From contig NZ_KI519454.1 of the NCBI RefSeq assembly GCF_000482545.1, positions 1,896,954-1,960,953 of the forward strand: a DNA stretch of 64,000 bases. The letters run 5' to 3'. Positions within the stretch are counted from its first letter, which is position 1. Each line of letters starts with the position of its first letter. A program made the translations under genes and the position numbers. Below are positions 1 through 12,614 of this stretch, in pieces. The stretch comes from Arthrobacter sp. 35W. Lineage in GTDB: Bacteria; Actinomycetota; Actinomycetes; Actinomycetales; Micrococcaceae. The notes under the pieces were generated by a model. The model was not told where the DNA came from, made no database searches, and saw only the letters and a list, made by a program, of their open reading frames with translations.

Positions 1-1225
1 AGCCGGTGCGGGCCACCTGGACCAGTACGGGGCCGCGCGTGAGCGCCTCTTTCGCCGTGGACCAGGCCCGCTCCGGCAGGCGGGCCACGCGGGCCAGCGG
101 ATCCAGACCAGTCTCGTAGGAGTCGGCGGTGCTGATGACTCTGGCGGTCAGCTGTCGGGCCACGCTGCGCTCCGGGTGGAGGGGCTGGGCCCATCCGGTG
201 TTGAGCAGCCGCTGGGACTCGGTGCTGCGGCTGTGGGCGGCGAGCAGCATGGCCGCACCCTGCGCCTCGGCCCGCAGCAGCAGCACGTCGCGGCTGTGCT
301 GGTAGGGCGCGCGGCGCTCCACATGGTTGTCGTCGCCGTCGTCCCACAGGCAGAACAGACCGGGGTTGGCGACGGGTGCATACGCCGCCGAACGGGTGCC
401 CAGCACCACGCGGACCTCGCCGGAAAGCACACGGAGGTAGTTGCCGTAGCGGCTGTTCTGGCCGTCCTCGGCCGTCAGCCGGACGAAGCTTCCCACGGGC
501 AGCACGGCACCCACGGCGTCCTCCAGCAGCAGGAGGTCCCGTTGGTCGGGCACCACCGCCACGGCGCCGCGTCCGGAGGCGAAGCAATGGGCTATTGCCT
601 GGGCCAATTGGTGGTGCCACGACACCGGGCCAAAGCCCTGGAGCGCGTTGAGCACGCCGCGGGGCGATCCACCGGCAGCCAGATGGGTCAAGAAGGGTGC
701 GCCGTTCTGGTATCCCGCCAGCAGGCTGGGGCCTGGAGTGGCCGGCTCCTCTTCGGGGGCCCCTCCCCCGGCGGCCAGCCGCTCCAGGTATTCCTTGTCC
801 AGCTTGGCCACACGCGGCGGAATGGCCACCCGGAGCACGTCGCTGACACTGCCGGCACAGCGCTCGGCCACGGCGCGGGCCAGCGCCAGCACCTCGGGGG
901 CAAGCACAGGGACGGCGGAGAACACCTTGGACAGCGGTGTCAGCCGCGCGGTGTCGGATTCGGCCACCCGCTCAGTGAGGTAGCCGTTGAGCTCCTGCCC
1001 GGAGAAGCGGACCTTGACCCGCACGCCCGGCAGGGCCTCGGCGTCGAGCTCGGCGGGCACGCTGTAGTCAAAGATGCGGTCCAGATGCGGCAGAGAGGAT
1101 TCAATCAGCACCCGCGCCACGGGCAGCTGGGTGGCCAGCACTACGCCGCTGTGGGGGTCTGGGGTGCGTTCACGAGGCACAAAGCCGCTGAGCAGCGACA
1201 ACTGCACGCCGTCCTCTACGTCCAC
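1..1225 (-). CDS. priA: Primosomal protein N' (PriA), actinobacterial type, partial
   Basis: The 5' 408 codons of a replication-restart PriA homologue run off the left edge. The N-terminal part matches the PriA 3'BD pattern (ARVLIESSLPHLDR, then FDYSVPAEL and GVRVKVRFSG). Further in, VVLGTRSAAYAPVANPGLF aligns with the helicase segment after motif Ia. The ATP-binding motifs are gone: the Walker A site reads roughly LQGFGPVSWHH, without GKT, and the DEEH box reads WDDGDD. Loss of helicase motifs is a known property of actinobacterial PriA, so a structural or loading role without unwinding is inferred. The GTG start follows GGAGGAGGAGCT. It is the last visible gene of the metK transcription unit but lies beyond a strong hairpin. 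Confidence 0.88.
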   Translation of the reverse strand, partial: MDVEDGVQLSLLSGFVPRERTPDPHSGVVLATQLPVARVLIESSLPHLDRIFDYSVPAELDAEALPGVRVKVRFSGQELNGYLTERVAESDTARLTPLSKVFSAVPVLAPEVLALARAVAERCAGSVSDVLRVAIPPRVAKLDKEYLERLAAGGGAPEEEPATPGPSLLAGYQNGAPFLTHLAAGGSPRGVLNALQGFGPVSWHHQLAQAIAHCFASGRGAVAVVPDQRDLLLLEDAVGAVLPVGSFVRLTAEDGQNSRYGNYLRVLSGEVRVVLGTRSAAYAPVANPGLFCLWDDGDDNHVERRAPYQHSRDVLLLRAEAQGAAMLLAAHSRSTESQRLLNTGWAQPLHPERSVARQLTARVISTADSYETGLDPLARVARLPERAWSTAKEALTRGPVLVQVARTG

Positions 1226-1350
1226 AGCTCCTCCTCCCGAACCTCAAGAATTCCGCCAAACACAACAAACCAGGCAGCCCGTCTGCTGCCACCTTCAAGC
1301 CAACCACATGCCACCGACAAACCGGCCACGCCAGCAGATGGCCTTAACGC

Positions 1351-1389
1351 CCAAGGGGCCCGTGCACACTGCGTGCACGGGCCCCTTGG
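1351..1389 (-). terminator. Strong hairpin after metK
   Basis: A perfect 17-bp inverted repeat (arms 1351-1367 and 1373-1389, 5-nt loop ACTGC) sits 6 nt past the metK stop and upstream of priA. There is no U-tract on the minus side. It probably ends or attenuates metK transcription and protects the 3' end. Confidence 0.7.
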
Positions 1390-1395
1390 AACTGC

Positions 1396-2601
1396 CTAGG
1401 CGTTGAAGAAGGACTTCAGCGCATCCACGCGGTCCAGGTTCTCCCAGGTGAAATCGGGATCGTCGCGGCCGAAGTGGCCGTGTGCGGCCGTCTTGGCGTA
1501 GATCGGGCGCTTGAGCTGCAGATCGTTGATGATGGCCTGCGGGCGGAGGTCGAAGATCTCCGCGATGGCATCGGAAATGCGGTCCGGATCCACCGTCTCG
1601 GTGCCGAAGGTCTCCACGTAGGTGCCCACGGGGCGGGCCTTGCCGATCGCGTACGCGATCTGGATTTCGGCGCGGCTGGCGAGCCCGGCGGCGACGACGT
1701 TCTTGGCTACCCAACGCATGGCGTAGGCCGCGGAACGGTCCACCTTTGACGGGTCCTTGCCGGAGAAGGCGCCGCCACCGTGGCGGGCCATGCCGCCGTA
1801 GGTGTCAACGATGATCTTGCGGCCGGTCAGGCCGGCGTCGCCCACCGGGCCGCCCACGACGAAGGCGCCGGCCGGGTTGAGGATGTTCTTCACGTGCGAG
1901 ATGTCCAGATCGGACTGGGCCAGCACCGGGTCGATCACGAAACGGGCCAGGTCCTCGCGCAGCTGCTCCAGAGAGGTTTCCTCGGAGTGCTGGCTGGAGA
2001 TGACGACGGTTTCCACGGAGACGGGGCGGTCGCCGTCGTAGCCCACGGTGACCTGGGTCTTCCCATCGGGGCGCAGGTAGGCGAGCTCGCCGGACTTGCG
2101 GACCTCGGTCAAGCGCTCGGAGAGGCGGTGCGCCAGGAAGATCGGGGTGGGCATGTAGGAGGCTGTCTCATTGCTGGCATAGCCAAACATGATGCCCTGG
2201 TCGCCGGCGCCCTGGTGGTCGTACTCGTCAACGGCGGTTCCCTCGCGGACCTCGAGGGCGTTGAAGACGCCGTCGAAGATGTCCGGGGACTGCTGGCCGA
2301 TCGAGACGGACACGCCGCATCGGGCGCCGTCGAAGCCATTGGCCGAGGAATCGTAGCCAATGTTCAAAATCGTGTTGCGGACAATCTGCGGGATTTCCAC
2401 ATAGGCGTCGGTGGTGACCTCACCGGCCACATGCACCAGACCCGTGGTGGCCATGGTCTCCACGGCAACACGGGAATTGGGGTCTTCGGCCAGCAGCGCG
2501 TCCAAAATGGCGTCGCTGATCTGGTCGCAGATCTTGTCCGGGTGGCCTTCCGTTACGGATTCAGACGTAAAGAGGCGCATTCGGGGGTTGGTGTTAGTCA
2601 C
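1396..2601 (-). CDS. metK: S-adenosylmethionine synthetase
   Basis: Makes S-adenosylmethionine from methionine and ATP in the cytoplasm, releasing phosphate and diphosphate. The 401 residues match the usual family length. Visible signatures are GHPDK at 19-23 near the N-terminus, [12 protein letters not shown] near residue 130 and the glycine-rich [19 protein letters not shown] near residue 275, which together bind ATP, metal and methionine. The start is GTG; a TAGAGT box lies 6 nt upstream (2608-2613) and no Shine-Dalgarno is evident, so the message may be leaderless. It follows coaBC by 121 nt and is separated from priA by a strong hairpin. Confidence 0.97.
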   Translation of the reverse strand: MTNTNPRMRLFTSESVTEGHPDKICDQISDAILDALLAEDPNSRVAVETMATTGLVHVAGEVTTDAYVEIPQIVRNTILNIGYDSSANGFDGARCGVSVSIGQQSPDIFDGVFNALEVREGTAVDEYDHQGAGDQGIMFGYASNETASYMPTPIFLAHRLSERLTEVRKSGELAYLRPDGKTQVTVGYDGDRPVSVETVVISSQHSEETSLEQLREDLARFVIDPVLAQSDLDISHVKNILNPAGAFVVGGPVGDAGLTGRKIIVDTYGGMARHGGGAFSGKDPSKVDRSAAYAMRWVAKNVVAAGLASRAEIQIAYAIGKARPVGTYVETFGTETVDPDRISDAIAEIFDLRPQAIINDLQLKRPIYAKTAAHGHFGRDDPDFTWENLDRVDALKSFFNA

Positions 2602-2613
2602 TTAGACACTCTA
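2602..2613 (-). promoter_or_regulatory. Putative leaderless promoter of metK
   Basis: TAGAGT at 2608-2613 (read on the minus strand) is followed by 6 nt and the GTG start codon. This spacing puts the transcription start at or next to the initiation codon. No convincing -35 is seen. Confidence 0.4.
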
Positions 2614-2695
2614 CTTTGTTCTTGCGTGCCAACCCCTGGGGCAGGACACGGATGGTCATACGAAGTTGCACGCCGCCAGTGGGCCCGGCCGGTGA

Positions 2696-2733
2696 GGTTC
2701 CGGACGGCCAGGTTCCGGCTGGTCAGGTTCCGG
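2696..2733. repeat. Three-copy direct repeat with 15-bp period
   Basis: GGTTCCGG occurs at 2696, 2711 and 2726, with partly similar spacers (CGGCCA, CTGGTCA). It covers the coaBC stop codon and the adjacent gap. It looks like slippage-type duplication; no function is visible. Confidence 0.7.
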
Positions 2734-3961
2734 CAAGCCGGGTGGCCACCAGGGCGACGACGGCGACTGCCACCTCGTCCTTGGAACCGCCGGCCTTCAC
2801 CTGGCTGGTGGAGCCGCGGGCCAAAATGGTGACCTGGTTCTCGTCCTGGCCAAACACCTTGCCGCCGCCCACCTCGTTGACCACCAGGAGGTCCGCCCCC
2901 TTGCGTTCAAGCTTGGCGGTTGCGTAGTCCAGCACCGTGCCACCGTCGTCGCCCGTTTCGGCGGCAAAGCCGACAATCAACTGGCCGGGCTTGCGGTCGG
3001 AGCGGGTGGCGCCGAGCTCGGCGAGGATGTCCGGGTTGCGGACCAGGGTGATGACGGGATCGGCGACGTCGTCGCGCTTCTTGATCTTCGTGGTGGCGTT
3101 CACCGAGGGGCGGAAGTCCGCCACTGCCGCGGCCATGATGACCACATCCGCGTCAACCGCGGCCTTCAGGGTCGCCTCGCGCAGCTCCAGCGCCGTTTCA
3201 ACAGCGACGACGCCGGCACCGGCCGGGGCGGGCACCTCCAGATGCGCTGCCACGAGGGTGACCTCGGCGCCGGCGGCCAGTGCCGCGGCGGCCAGGGCGA
3301 CGCCCTGCTTGCCTGAGGACCTGTTGCCCAGGAAGCGCACCGGGTCCAGCGGCTCGCGGGTGCCGCCGGCGGTGATCACCACGCGCCGGCCGGCCAGCGT
3401 CCGGGCAGGGGCGCCGTCGTCGGACAAGCCGGCGAGCAGCTCCATGGCCGCTTCAAAGATTTCCAACGGCTCGGGCAGCCGGCCGGGGCCGGAATCCGGC
3501 CCGGTCAGCCGGCCGACCACCGGGTCTAGCACATGCGCGCCGTGGCGGCGCAGCGTGGCCACGTTGTCCTGCGTGGCGGGGTGGCGCCACATTTCCGTGT
3601 GCATCGCAGGGGAGAACAGCACCGGGCCACGCGCCATCAGCAGCGTGGTGGTCAGCAGATCATCGGCACGCCCGGCGGCGGCCTTGGCCAGCAGATCCGC
3701 GGTGGCCGGAGCCACCACGATCAGATCCGCCGTCTGGCCAAGATGCACATGGTTGACCTTCTCCACGAGGTCAAAAACGCTGTTGGTCACACTATGCCCG
3801 GAGAGTGCCTCCCAGGTGGCCACACCGACAAAGCGGGTTGCAGCCTCCGTGGGAACCACTGTGACGGAATGCCCGGCCTCGGTGAAAAGCCGAAGCAGGG
3901 ATGCCGCCTTGTAGGCGGCGATGCCGCCGCCCACCCCCAGGACAATCGTGTGGGAGACCAC
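2723..3961 (-). CDS. coaBC: Bifunctional phosphopantothenoylcysteine decarboxylase / phosphopantothenate-cysteine ligase
   Basis: Carries two consecutive steps of coenzyme A synthesis: CoaB joins cysteine to 4'-phosphopantothenate, CoaC decarboxylates the product. The N-terminal ~180 residues are the flavodoxin-like CoaC half (LGVGGGIAAYKAA at the start, VVAPATADLLAKAAAG, FSPAMHTEMW). The remainder is the CoaB half with GGTREPLDPVRFLGNRSSGKQG split around residue 200 and a C-terminal nucleotide-binding fold. Full length at 412 residues. It lies 6 nt after rpoZ and is probably cotranscribed with mihF-gmk-rpoZ, the standard actinobacterial order. Confidence 0.96.
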   Translation of the reverse strand: MVSHTIVLGVGGGIAAYKAASLLRLFTEAGHSVTVVPTEAATRFVGVATWEALSGHSVTNSVFDLVEKVNHVHLGQTADLIVVAPATADLLAKAAAGRADDLLTTTLLMARGPVLFSPAMHTEMWRHPATQDNVATLRRHGAHVLDPVVGRLTGPDSGPGRLPEPLEIFEAAMELLAGLSDDGAPARTLAGRRVVITAGGTREPLDPVRFLGNRSSGKQGVALAAAALAAGAEVTLVAAHLEVPAPAGAGVVAVETALELREATLKAAVDADVVIMAAAVADFRPSVNATTKIKKRDDVADPVITLVRNPDILAELGATRSDRKPGQLIVGFAAETGDDGGTVLDYATAKLERKGADLLVVNEVGGGKVFGQDENQVTILARGSTSQVKAGGSKDEVAVAVVALVATRLAGT

Positions 3962-3967
3962 GTGGAC

Positions 3968-4231
3968 TTACTTAGCCTCTTCGACGATGGGCGTGGAAAC
4001 CAGCAGGCCCTCGTTGATTTCGCGCAGCGCGATGGAGAGGGGCTTCTCGTTCAGCTTGGTGTCCACCAGCGGGCCAACGTACTCAAAGAGGCCCTCGTGC
4101 AGCTGGGCGTAGTAGGCGTTGATCTGGCGGGCACGCTTGGCACCGAAGATGACCAGCCCGTACTTCGAGTCCGCTGCTTCCAGCAGGGAATCGATCGGCG
4201 GGTTGATGATGCCTTCGAGTTGGTTCGACAC
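3968..4231 (-). CDS. rpoZ: RNA polymerase omega subunit
   Basis: Small subunit that helps fold and stabilise beta' in RNA polymerase. The 87 residues match actinobacterial omega: [19 protein letters not shown] near the N-terminus, then [13 protein letters not shown] and a short C-terminal tail. The start is GTG with GGAGA a few nucleotides upstream. It sits between gmk (33 nt) and coaBC (6 nt), which is diagnostic context for omega in this phylum and supports the call despite the small size. Confidence 0.95.
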   Translation of the reverse strand: MSNQLEGIINPPIDSLLEAADSKYGLVIFGAKRARQINAYYAQLHEGLFEYVGPLVDTKLNEKPLSIALREINEGLLVSTPIVEEAK

Positions 4232-4264
4232 TATTTCTCCAAAATTTGTGGGGAAGGCTGACTC

Positions 4265-4864
4265 TCAATCGGCGTGATTGGGGGTCAGCCCCATCAATGT
4301 AACAAGCTCGGCTGCCGCGCGGCGCACTTCATCGTTGACGATGGTGTGGTCAAACTCCGGCTCGGCAGCAAGTTCCAGTTTAGCGGTTTCCAGCCGACGC
4401 TGCTGTTCTTCGGCAGTTTCCGTGCCGCGGCCCACAAGCCGGCGCACCAATTCGTCCCAGCTGGGCGGAGCCAGGAAGACAAACTGGGCCCCCGGGAGGG
4501 CCTCCTTCACCTGGCGGGCACCCTGCAGATCGATCTCCAGCAGCACGTGTTTGCCCTCGGCGACGGCGTTCTCCACCGTGGAGCGCAGCGTGCCGTAGCG
4601 GTTCTGGCCGTGGACCACTGCCCACTCCAGGAAGTCGCCGTCGGCGATCAGGGAATCAAATTCTTCGGCGGACTTGAAGAAGTAGTGGACCCCTTCGACC
4701 TCGCCCGGACGGGCCGCGCGGGTGGTGGCCGAAACGGACAGCCACACCTCGGGGTAGTTGTCACGGATGAAGGTGGAGACGGTGCCCTTGCCGACGGCGG
4801 TGGGCCCGGCCAGAACCGTCAGGCCCATGTACGGCTTCGCGGCGGGGTTCACAGAGGAGGTCAC
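4265..4864 (-). CDS. gmk: Guanylate kinase
   Basis: Phosphorylates GMP to GDP with ATP in purine nucleotide metabolism. The P-loop GPTAVGKGT is near residue 20, followed by the GMP-binding part ([19 protein letters not shown]), [15 protein letters not shown] and the LID segment. The 199 residues are typical. The GTG start overlaps the mihF stop by 4 nt (GTGA), so translation is likely coupled. It is in the mihF-gmk-rpoZ-coaBC series. Confidence 0.96.
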   Translation of the reverse strand: MTSSVNPAAKPYMGLTVLAGPTAVGKGTVSTFIRDNYPEVWLSVSATTRAARPGEVEGVHYFFKSAEEFDSLIADGDFLEWAVVHGQNRYGTLRSTVENAVAEGKHVLLEIDLQGARQVKEALPGAQFVFLAPPSWDELVRRLVGRGTETAEEQQRRLETAKLELAAEPEFDHTIVNDEVRRAAAELVTLMGLTPNHAD

Positions 4865-5181
4865 GCGGTGCGCTCCACAAAGTTGACCAGGGCCTTGCGC
4901 TGGTGCACACCCAATCCCCTGAGCCTGCGCGTTGACGCAATGCCCAGCTCATTCATGATCACAGTGGCACGTACCTTTCCAATGCCCGGCAGGGCTTCCA
5001 ATAATTCGGTGACTTTCAACCGGCTTACGGCCGGATCGCTGTCGGCGGCCTCAAGGACCTGTGCCACAGTGTTCTGGCCCGTCTTGAGACGTTCCTTCAG
5101 CTCGGCCCGCACCGTACGTGCAGCGGCGGCCTTGGCCAGGGCTGCTGAGCGCTCTTCAGCGCTCAGGGGGCGCAAACTCAC
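4861..5181 (-). CDS. mihF: Integration host factor, actinobacterial type (mIHF)
   Basis: A nucleoid-associated DNA-binding protein of the mycobacterial IHF family, unrelated to the HU/IHF fold. A basic helical N-terminus ([17 protein letters not shown]) precedes a helix-hairpin-helix motif around [13 protein letters not shown] and the conserved end [17 protein letters not shown]. The reading frame extends upstream to 5226, but the GTG at 5181, preceded by GGAGGACC, gives a 106-residue protein matching family length. It overlaps gmk by 4 nt. The 121-nt gap upstream holds the pyrF hairpin and presumably this unit's promoter. Confidence 0.9.
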   Translation of the reverse strand: MSLRPLSAEERSAALAKAAAARTVRAELKERLKTGQNTVAQVLEAADSDPAVSRLKVTELLEALPGIGKVRATVIMNELGIASTRRLRGLGVHQRKALVNFVERTA

Positions 5182-5255
5182 AAGGTCCTCCTCGGGGCAC
5201 GCGCGGTGCACTGGTGTTTGGGGCAAGCTTCTTAGGGCGTGCTTTAGAACCTATC

Positions 5256-5291
5256 CGCACCGGGGCGGCAAAATCAATCCACCCCGGTGCG
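5256..5291 (-). terminator. Hairpin after pyrF
   Basis: 10-bp inverted repeat CGCACCGGGG (5256-5265) / CCCCGGTGCG (5282-5291) with a 16-nt A-rich loop, 11 nt past the pyrF stop. It closes the pyrimidine operon before mihF. Confidence 0.55.
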
Positions 5292-5302
5292 CAGATGGTC
5301 CT

Positions 5303-6197
5303 TTAGAGGGCCAGTGTGGCCAGTGTCTCCACCGTGGCGGCGCGCAGGCCCGCCACAGAGGGTCCCGCGGCCAGAATGCCGCGGCTGGAGGTCCCAAGAA
5401 CCAGCGGGTATGCGTCGCCAAAAGTGGCCCGCATATCGGCACCTGTCGCACCCTGGGCACCCAGTCCGGGAGCCAGGATGGGCCCCTTCACGGCGGCCAG
5501 GTCAATGCCCAGATCCACCAGCGCGGTGCCCACCGTGGCACCCACCACGAGGCCCACGGACCCCATGCTGCCGGCGTAGCGCAGATTCTCCGCCGCGGCG
5601 GCCTGCACAATGCGCTTGGCCACGGATTCGGCGCCGCCCACATGCTGGACCGACGCACCCTCCGGGTTGGAGGTCAGCGCGAGCACAAACACGCCGCGGC
5701 CGGCCTCGGCCGCAAGGTCCAGTGCCGGGCGGAGGGATTCGAAGCCCAGGTACGGGCTCAGGGTCACCGAGTCCGCAGCCAGGGCCGAGCCGTCACGCAG
5801 CCAGGCATCGGCATAGCCGGCCATGGTGGAGCCAATGTCTCCACGCTTGGCGTCGGCAATGGTGAGCACACCGGCGTCGGCCGAGGAAGCCAGCAGCTCC
5901 TCCAGCGCGGCCAGACCGGCCGAGCCGTGGCGCTCGTAGAGCGCCACCTGCGGCTTGATGGCAGCGGCCAATGGTGCCACGGCCTCCAGCACGGTCTGGG
6001 AGAAGGTGCGCAGGCCCTCGGCGTTGTCCGCCAGGCCCCAGGAGGCCAGCAGCGCCGGGTGCGGGTCAATGCCCACACACAGCGGGCCAAGCCGCTCCAT
6101 GGCTGCGGAGAGGCGCTCACCGAAGGGCGTCCGCCCGACGGCGCCGGGGGCACCGGCGCCGTCGAACGGGTCTCGACGAGCTCGACCAGCGGGATCG

Positions 6198-6205
<8 letters not shown>
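5303..6205 (-). CDS. pyrF: Orotidine 5'-phosphate decarboxylase, type 2
   Basis: Decarboxylates OMP to UMP, the last step of de novo pyrimidine synthesis. [12 protein letters not shown] is the N-terminal phosphate and substrate strand, and [10 protein letters not shown] carries the catalytic Asp/Lys array (D-x-K-x-x-D). The 300-residue length and sequence belong to the long type-2 enzymes of actinobacteria. The ATG at 6205 overlaps the carB stop by 8 nt; the first ~25 residues are proline/glycine rich and poorly conserved in character, so a start further in is possible. Last gene of the pyr operon. Confidence 0.94.
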
Positions 6206-9505
<3,300 letters not shown>

Positions 9506-9506
<1 letters not shown>

Positions 9507-10753
9507 TAGTTCTTATCCTCAGTCTGGGTCTTGGCTGCGGTGTCAGCCATCAGGTCAATGAAGCGGTCGAAGAGGTACGCGGAATCGTGCGGACCGGCGG
9601 CGGCTTCGGGGTGGTACTGGACCGAGAAGGCCGGGATGTCCAGGCAGGCCAGACCCTCGACGACGTCGTCGTTCAGGGAGACGTGGCTGACCTCGACACG
9701 GCCGAAGCGCTCCTCCGGAGCCGTGACAGGCCCGTCCTTGGGGGCGTCAACGGCGAAGCCGTGGTTCTGGCTGGTGATCTCCACCTTGCCGGTCTTGCGG
9801 TCCAGCACAGGCTGGTTGATGCCGCGGTGGCCGTAGCGCAGCTTGTAGGTGCCAAAGCCCAGGGCGCGGCCCAGGATCTGGTTGCCGAAGCAGATGCCGA
9901 AGAACGGCGTGCCGGAATCGAGCACCTTGCGCAGCAGCGACACCTGGGCGTCGGCCGTGGCGGGGTCGCCGGGGCCGTTGGAGAGGAACACGCCGTCGGG
10001 GTTGACGGCCTGGATGTCCTCGAGGGTGGCGGTGGCCGGCAGCACGTGCACGCGCACGCCGCGCTCGGCGAAGCGCTGCGGGGTCATGGCCTTGATGCCC
10101 AGGTCGATGGCGGCGATGGCGAACTTCGCCTCACCCTCCCAGCCGTAGTCGGCGGGCTCGACGACGTAGGACTGGGTCACGGAGACCTCTTCGGCCAGGC
10201 GGGCGCCTTCCATCGGGGCGCTGGCGGCCACGATGGCCAGCAGTTCCGCCTCGGTGGCCTTGGCGTCCGCACCGGAGAAGATGCCGGCGCGCATGGCGCC
10301 GCGCTCGCGCAGGTGGCGGGTGATGGCGCGGGTGTCGACACCCTGGATGCCGATGATGCCCTGGGCCACCAGCTCGTCATCGAGGCTGCGCTCGGAGCGC
10401 CAGTTGGAGGGGCGGCGGGCGGCGTCGCGGACGATGTAGCCGGCCACCCAGATGCGGCGGGACTCGGCGTCCTCGGCGTTCACACCGGTGTTGCCGATGT
10501 GCGGAGCGGTCTGGACCACCAGCTGGCGGGCGTAGGAGGGGTCCGTGATGGTCTCCTGGTAGCCGGTCATGCCGGTGGCGAAGACGGCCTCGCCCAACGC
10601 GGTGCCCTGGGCACCGTAGCTGGTGCCGCGGAAGATCCGCCCGTCCTCCAGGACCAGCAGTGCAGCACTGCTCGGTGCGTGCACAGGCGTGGTGGATTCA
10701 GCCGATTCTTGTGTCGTGGACTCTTGTGTCATGGACTTATTCTTTCCGTTCAT
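9506..10753 (-). CDS. carA: Carbamoyl-phosphate synthase, small (glutaminase) subunit
   Basis: Hydrolyses glutamine and delivers ammonia to CarB. The N-terminal CPSase_sm domain begins at [15 protein letters not shown]. The C-terminal class I amidotransferase has the nucleophile in [12 protein letters not shown] and the His/Glu of the triad in [12 protein letters not shown]. There is an unusually Ser/Thr-rich leader of about 30 residues before the conserved start, with an internal ATG at residue 8, so the true start may be slightly downstream. The start overlaps the upstream gene by 4 nt. Confidence 0.97.
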
Positions 10754-11271
10754 GCCTGTGTGGATTCAGTCGTTGTGCCATGGGGTGGCACCAAATTTTC
10801 AAGGGAGTGCAGCAGCGGGGTCTTCTCGGCGGCGGCCCTGGTGCGGAATCCGGTGTCCACCGGAGTCTCCCCCAGCGTCCAGCCCAGCACCACCAGCCCG
10901 TCCTTTTCGACGAACTTGCCGGCCATGCCGCTCTCCAGCCGGACCTCCGTCAGCGACTGTGCGTCGATGTAGAGGTCCGGGGCTCCGGAGCGGCGGATCA
11001 GCACCGCGGCCGGGTGGACCTCCACCGTGGCGGTGGTCCGGATGCCGAGCGCGTGGACGGCGATCCGGTCCAGCCAGTCCCCCGCGGAGGTGGTGGCCAC
11101 ATAGGTGCCGGCCACAGCCAGCAGCGGCTCGCCCAGCCCGGCAGGAACCTCCGGCAGCCCCGCCACCGTCTGCTGGCGCTTGAGCCGGTTGCGCCAGCCC
11201 AGACCGATCAGGGCGAAGACCACCACAACCAGCAGCGCCGTCAGCACGGTGGGCAGGAGGCGGTCCCCCAT
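10750..11271 (-). CDS. Small membrane-anchored PH-like protein of the pyr operon
   Basis: 173 residues with a single N-terminal membrane helix (about 7-25, [16 protein letters not shown]), a basic stretch, then a soluble region with strands resembling the bacterial PH-like domain ([29 protein letters not shown]). Function unknown. The gene sits inside the pyrimidine operon between pyrC (1-nt TGATG overlap) and carA (4-nt overlap), an arrangement I recall in other actinobacteria. The position suggests coexpression with pyrimidine enzymes but does not prove a role in that pathway. Confidence 0.85.
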   Translation of the reverse strand: MGDRLLPTVLTALLVVVVFALIGLGWRNRLKRQQTVAGLPEVPAGLGEPLLAVAGTYVATTSAGDWLDRIAVHALGIRTTATVEVHPAAVLIRRSGAPDLYIDAQSLTEVRLESGMAGKFVEKDGLVVLGWTLGETPVDTGFRTRAAAEKTPLLHSLENLVPPHGTTTESTQA

Positions 11272-12614
11272 CAGGAGGCGCTGCCCGGGTAGGGGGTGTT
11301 CAGCACGCCGTCGAGCACCGTGGGGTGGCCGCGGAAGAAGGTGGCCTTGACGGCGCCGGGCAGTTCGCGGCCGGCGAAGGGCGAGTTGCGGCCCTTCGTG
11401 GCCATCTTCGCCGGGTCAACCGTCCAGCGGGCGGCCGGGTCCACCAGCACCAGGTTGGCGGGCTCGCCCACCTCCAGCGGCCGGCCCTGGTCCGCCAGGC
11501 GGCCGATGGCAGCGGGGGCGAAGGAGGTGACGCGGGCAAAGTCGGCCCAGCTCATCAGACCGGTTTCGATCATGGTGTGCTGCACCACGGAGAGGGCCGT
11601 TTCCAGACCCGTCATGCCCATGGCGGCCTGGGCCCATTCGCAGGCCTTGGCCTCGTCCGGGTGCGGCGCGTGGTCCGTGCCGATGATGTCGATGGTGCCG
11701 TCAGCCAGGGCCGCACGCAGCGCCTGGACGTCCTCATCCGCACGCAGCGGCGGGTTGACCTTGTAGACCGGGTTGTACGAGCGCACCAGTTCCTCGGTCA
11801 GCCACAGGTGGTGCGGGGTGACCTCGGCGGTGACGTTGATGCCGCGGGCCTTGGCCCAGCGGATGATCTCCACCGACCCGGCAGTGGAGACATGGCAGAC
11901 GTGCAGGCGCGAGCCCACGTGCTGGGCGAGCAGCACATCGCGGGCGATGATGCTTTCCTCGGCGACGGCGGGCCAGCCGGCCAGGCCGAGCACCGAGGAG
12001 ACCTTGCCCTCGTTCATCTGGGCGCCCTCGGTGAGGCGCGGTTCCTGGGCGTGCTGGGCGATGACGCCGTCGAACGCCTTGACGTATTCCAGGGCGCGGC
12101 GCATCAGCACCGGGTCCGAGACGCAGATGCCGTCGTCGGAGAAGACGCGCACGCGGGCACGGGAATCGGCCATCGCACCGAGTTCGGCCAGCTGCTTGCC
12201 GGCCAGACCCACCGTCACGGCGCCCACCGGGCGGACGTCCACCCAGCCGGATTCCTTGCCCAGCGAGTAGACCTGCTCCACCACGCCGGCGGTGTCCGCC
12301 ACGGGCGAGCTGTTGGCCATGGCGTGCACGGAGGTGAAGCCGCCCAGGGCCGCGGCGCGGGTGCCGGTTTCAACGGTCTCGGCGTCCTCGCGGCCGGGCT
12401 CGCGCAGGTGGGTGTGCAGATCCACCATCCCGGGCAGGGCAACCAGGCCCTCGGCCTCGATGACTGTGGCGCCCGCTGCGGCGGGGGTGCCCAGCAGGTC
12501 CGCACCGATCTCGGCAATGACGCCTTCGCGGATCAGCAGATCGGCGGCGTCGCCGCCCAGCACCGAGGCCTGGCGGATGAGGTAGGTGCCCGTGGTGGGT
12601 GTGGCGGTGCTCAT
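11271..12614 (-). CDS. pyrC: Dihydroorotase
   Basis: Zinc amidohydrolase that cyclises carbamoyl aspartate to dihydroorotate. The class I metal-binding HxH is in [10 protein letters not shown] near residue 65; further ligands are in [19 protein letters not shown] and the aspartate loop [11 protein letters not shown]. The 447 residues are normal for this class. The ATG overlaps the pyrB stop by 4 nt and the stop overlaps the following membrane-protein gene by one base, so the operon is translationally coupled here. Confidence 0.97.
   Translation of the reverse strand: MSTATPTTGTYLIRQASVLGGDAADLLIREGVIAEIGADLLGTPAAAGATVIEAEGLVALPGMVDLHTHLREPGREDAETVETGTRAAALGGFTSVHAMANSSPVADTAGVVEQVYSLGKESGWVDVRPVGAVTVGLAGKQLAELGAMADSRARVRVFSDDGICVSDPVLMRRALEYVKAFDGVIAQHAQEPRLTEGAQMNEGKVSSVLGLAGWPAVAEESIIARDVLLAQHVGSRLHVCHVSTAGSVEIIRWAKARGINVTAEVTPHHLWLTEELVRSYNPVYKVNPPLRADEDVQALRAALADGTIDIIGTDHAPHPDEAKACEWAQAAMGMTGLETALSVVQHTMIETGLMSWADFARVTSFAPAAIGRLADQGRPLEVGEPANLVLVDPAARWTVDPAKMATKGRNSPFAGRELPGAVKATFFRGHPTVLDGVLNTPYPGSAS

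Noticed and set aside
2602-2722. A SAM riboswitch between coaBC and metK
   Set aside because: No SAM-I, SAM-II or SAM-IV core could be recognised, and the TAGAGT box puts the transcript 5' end at the metK start.
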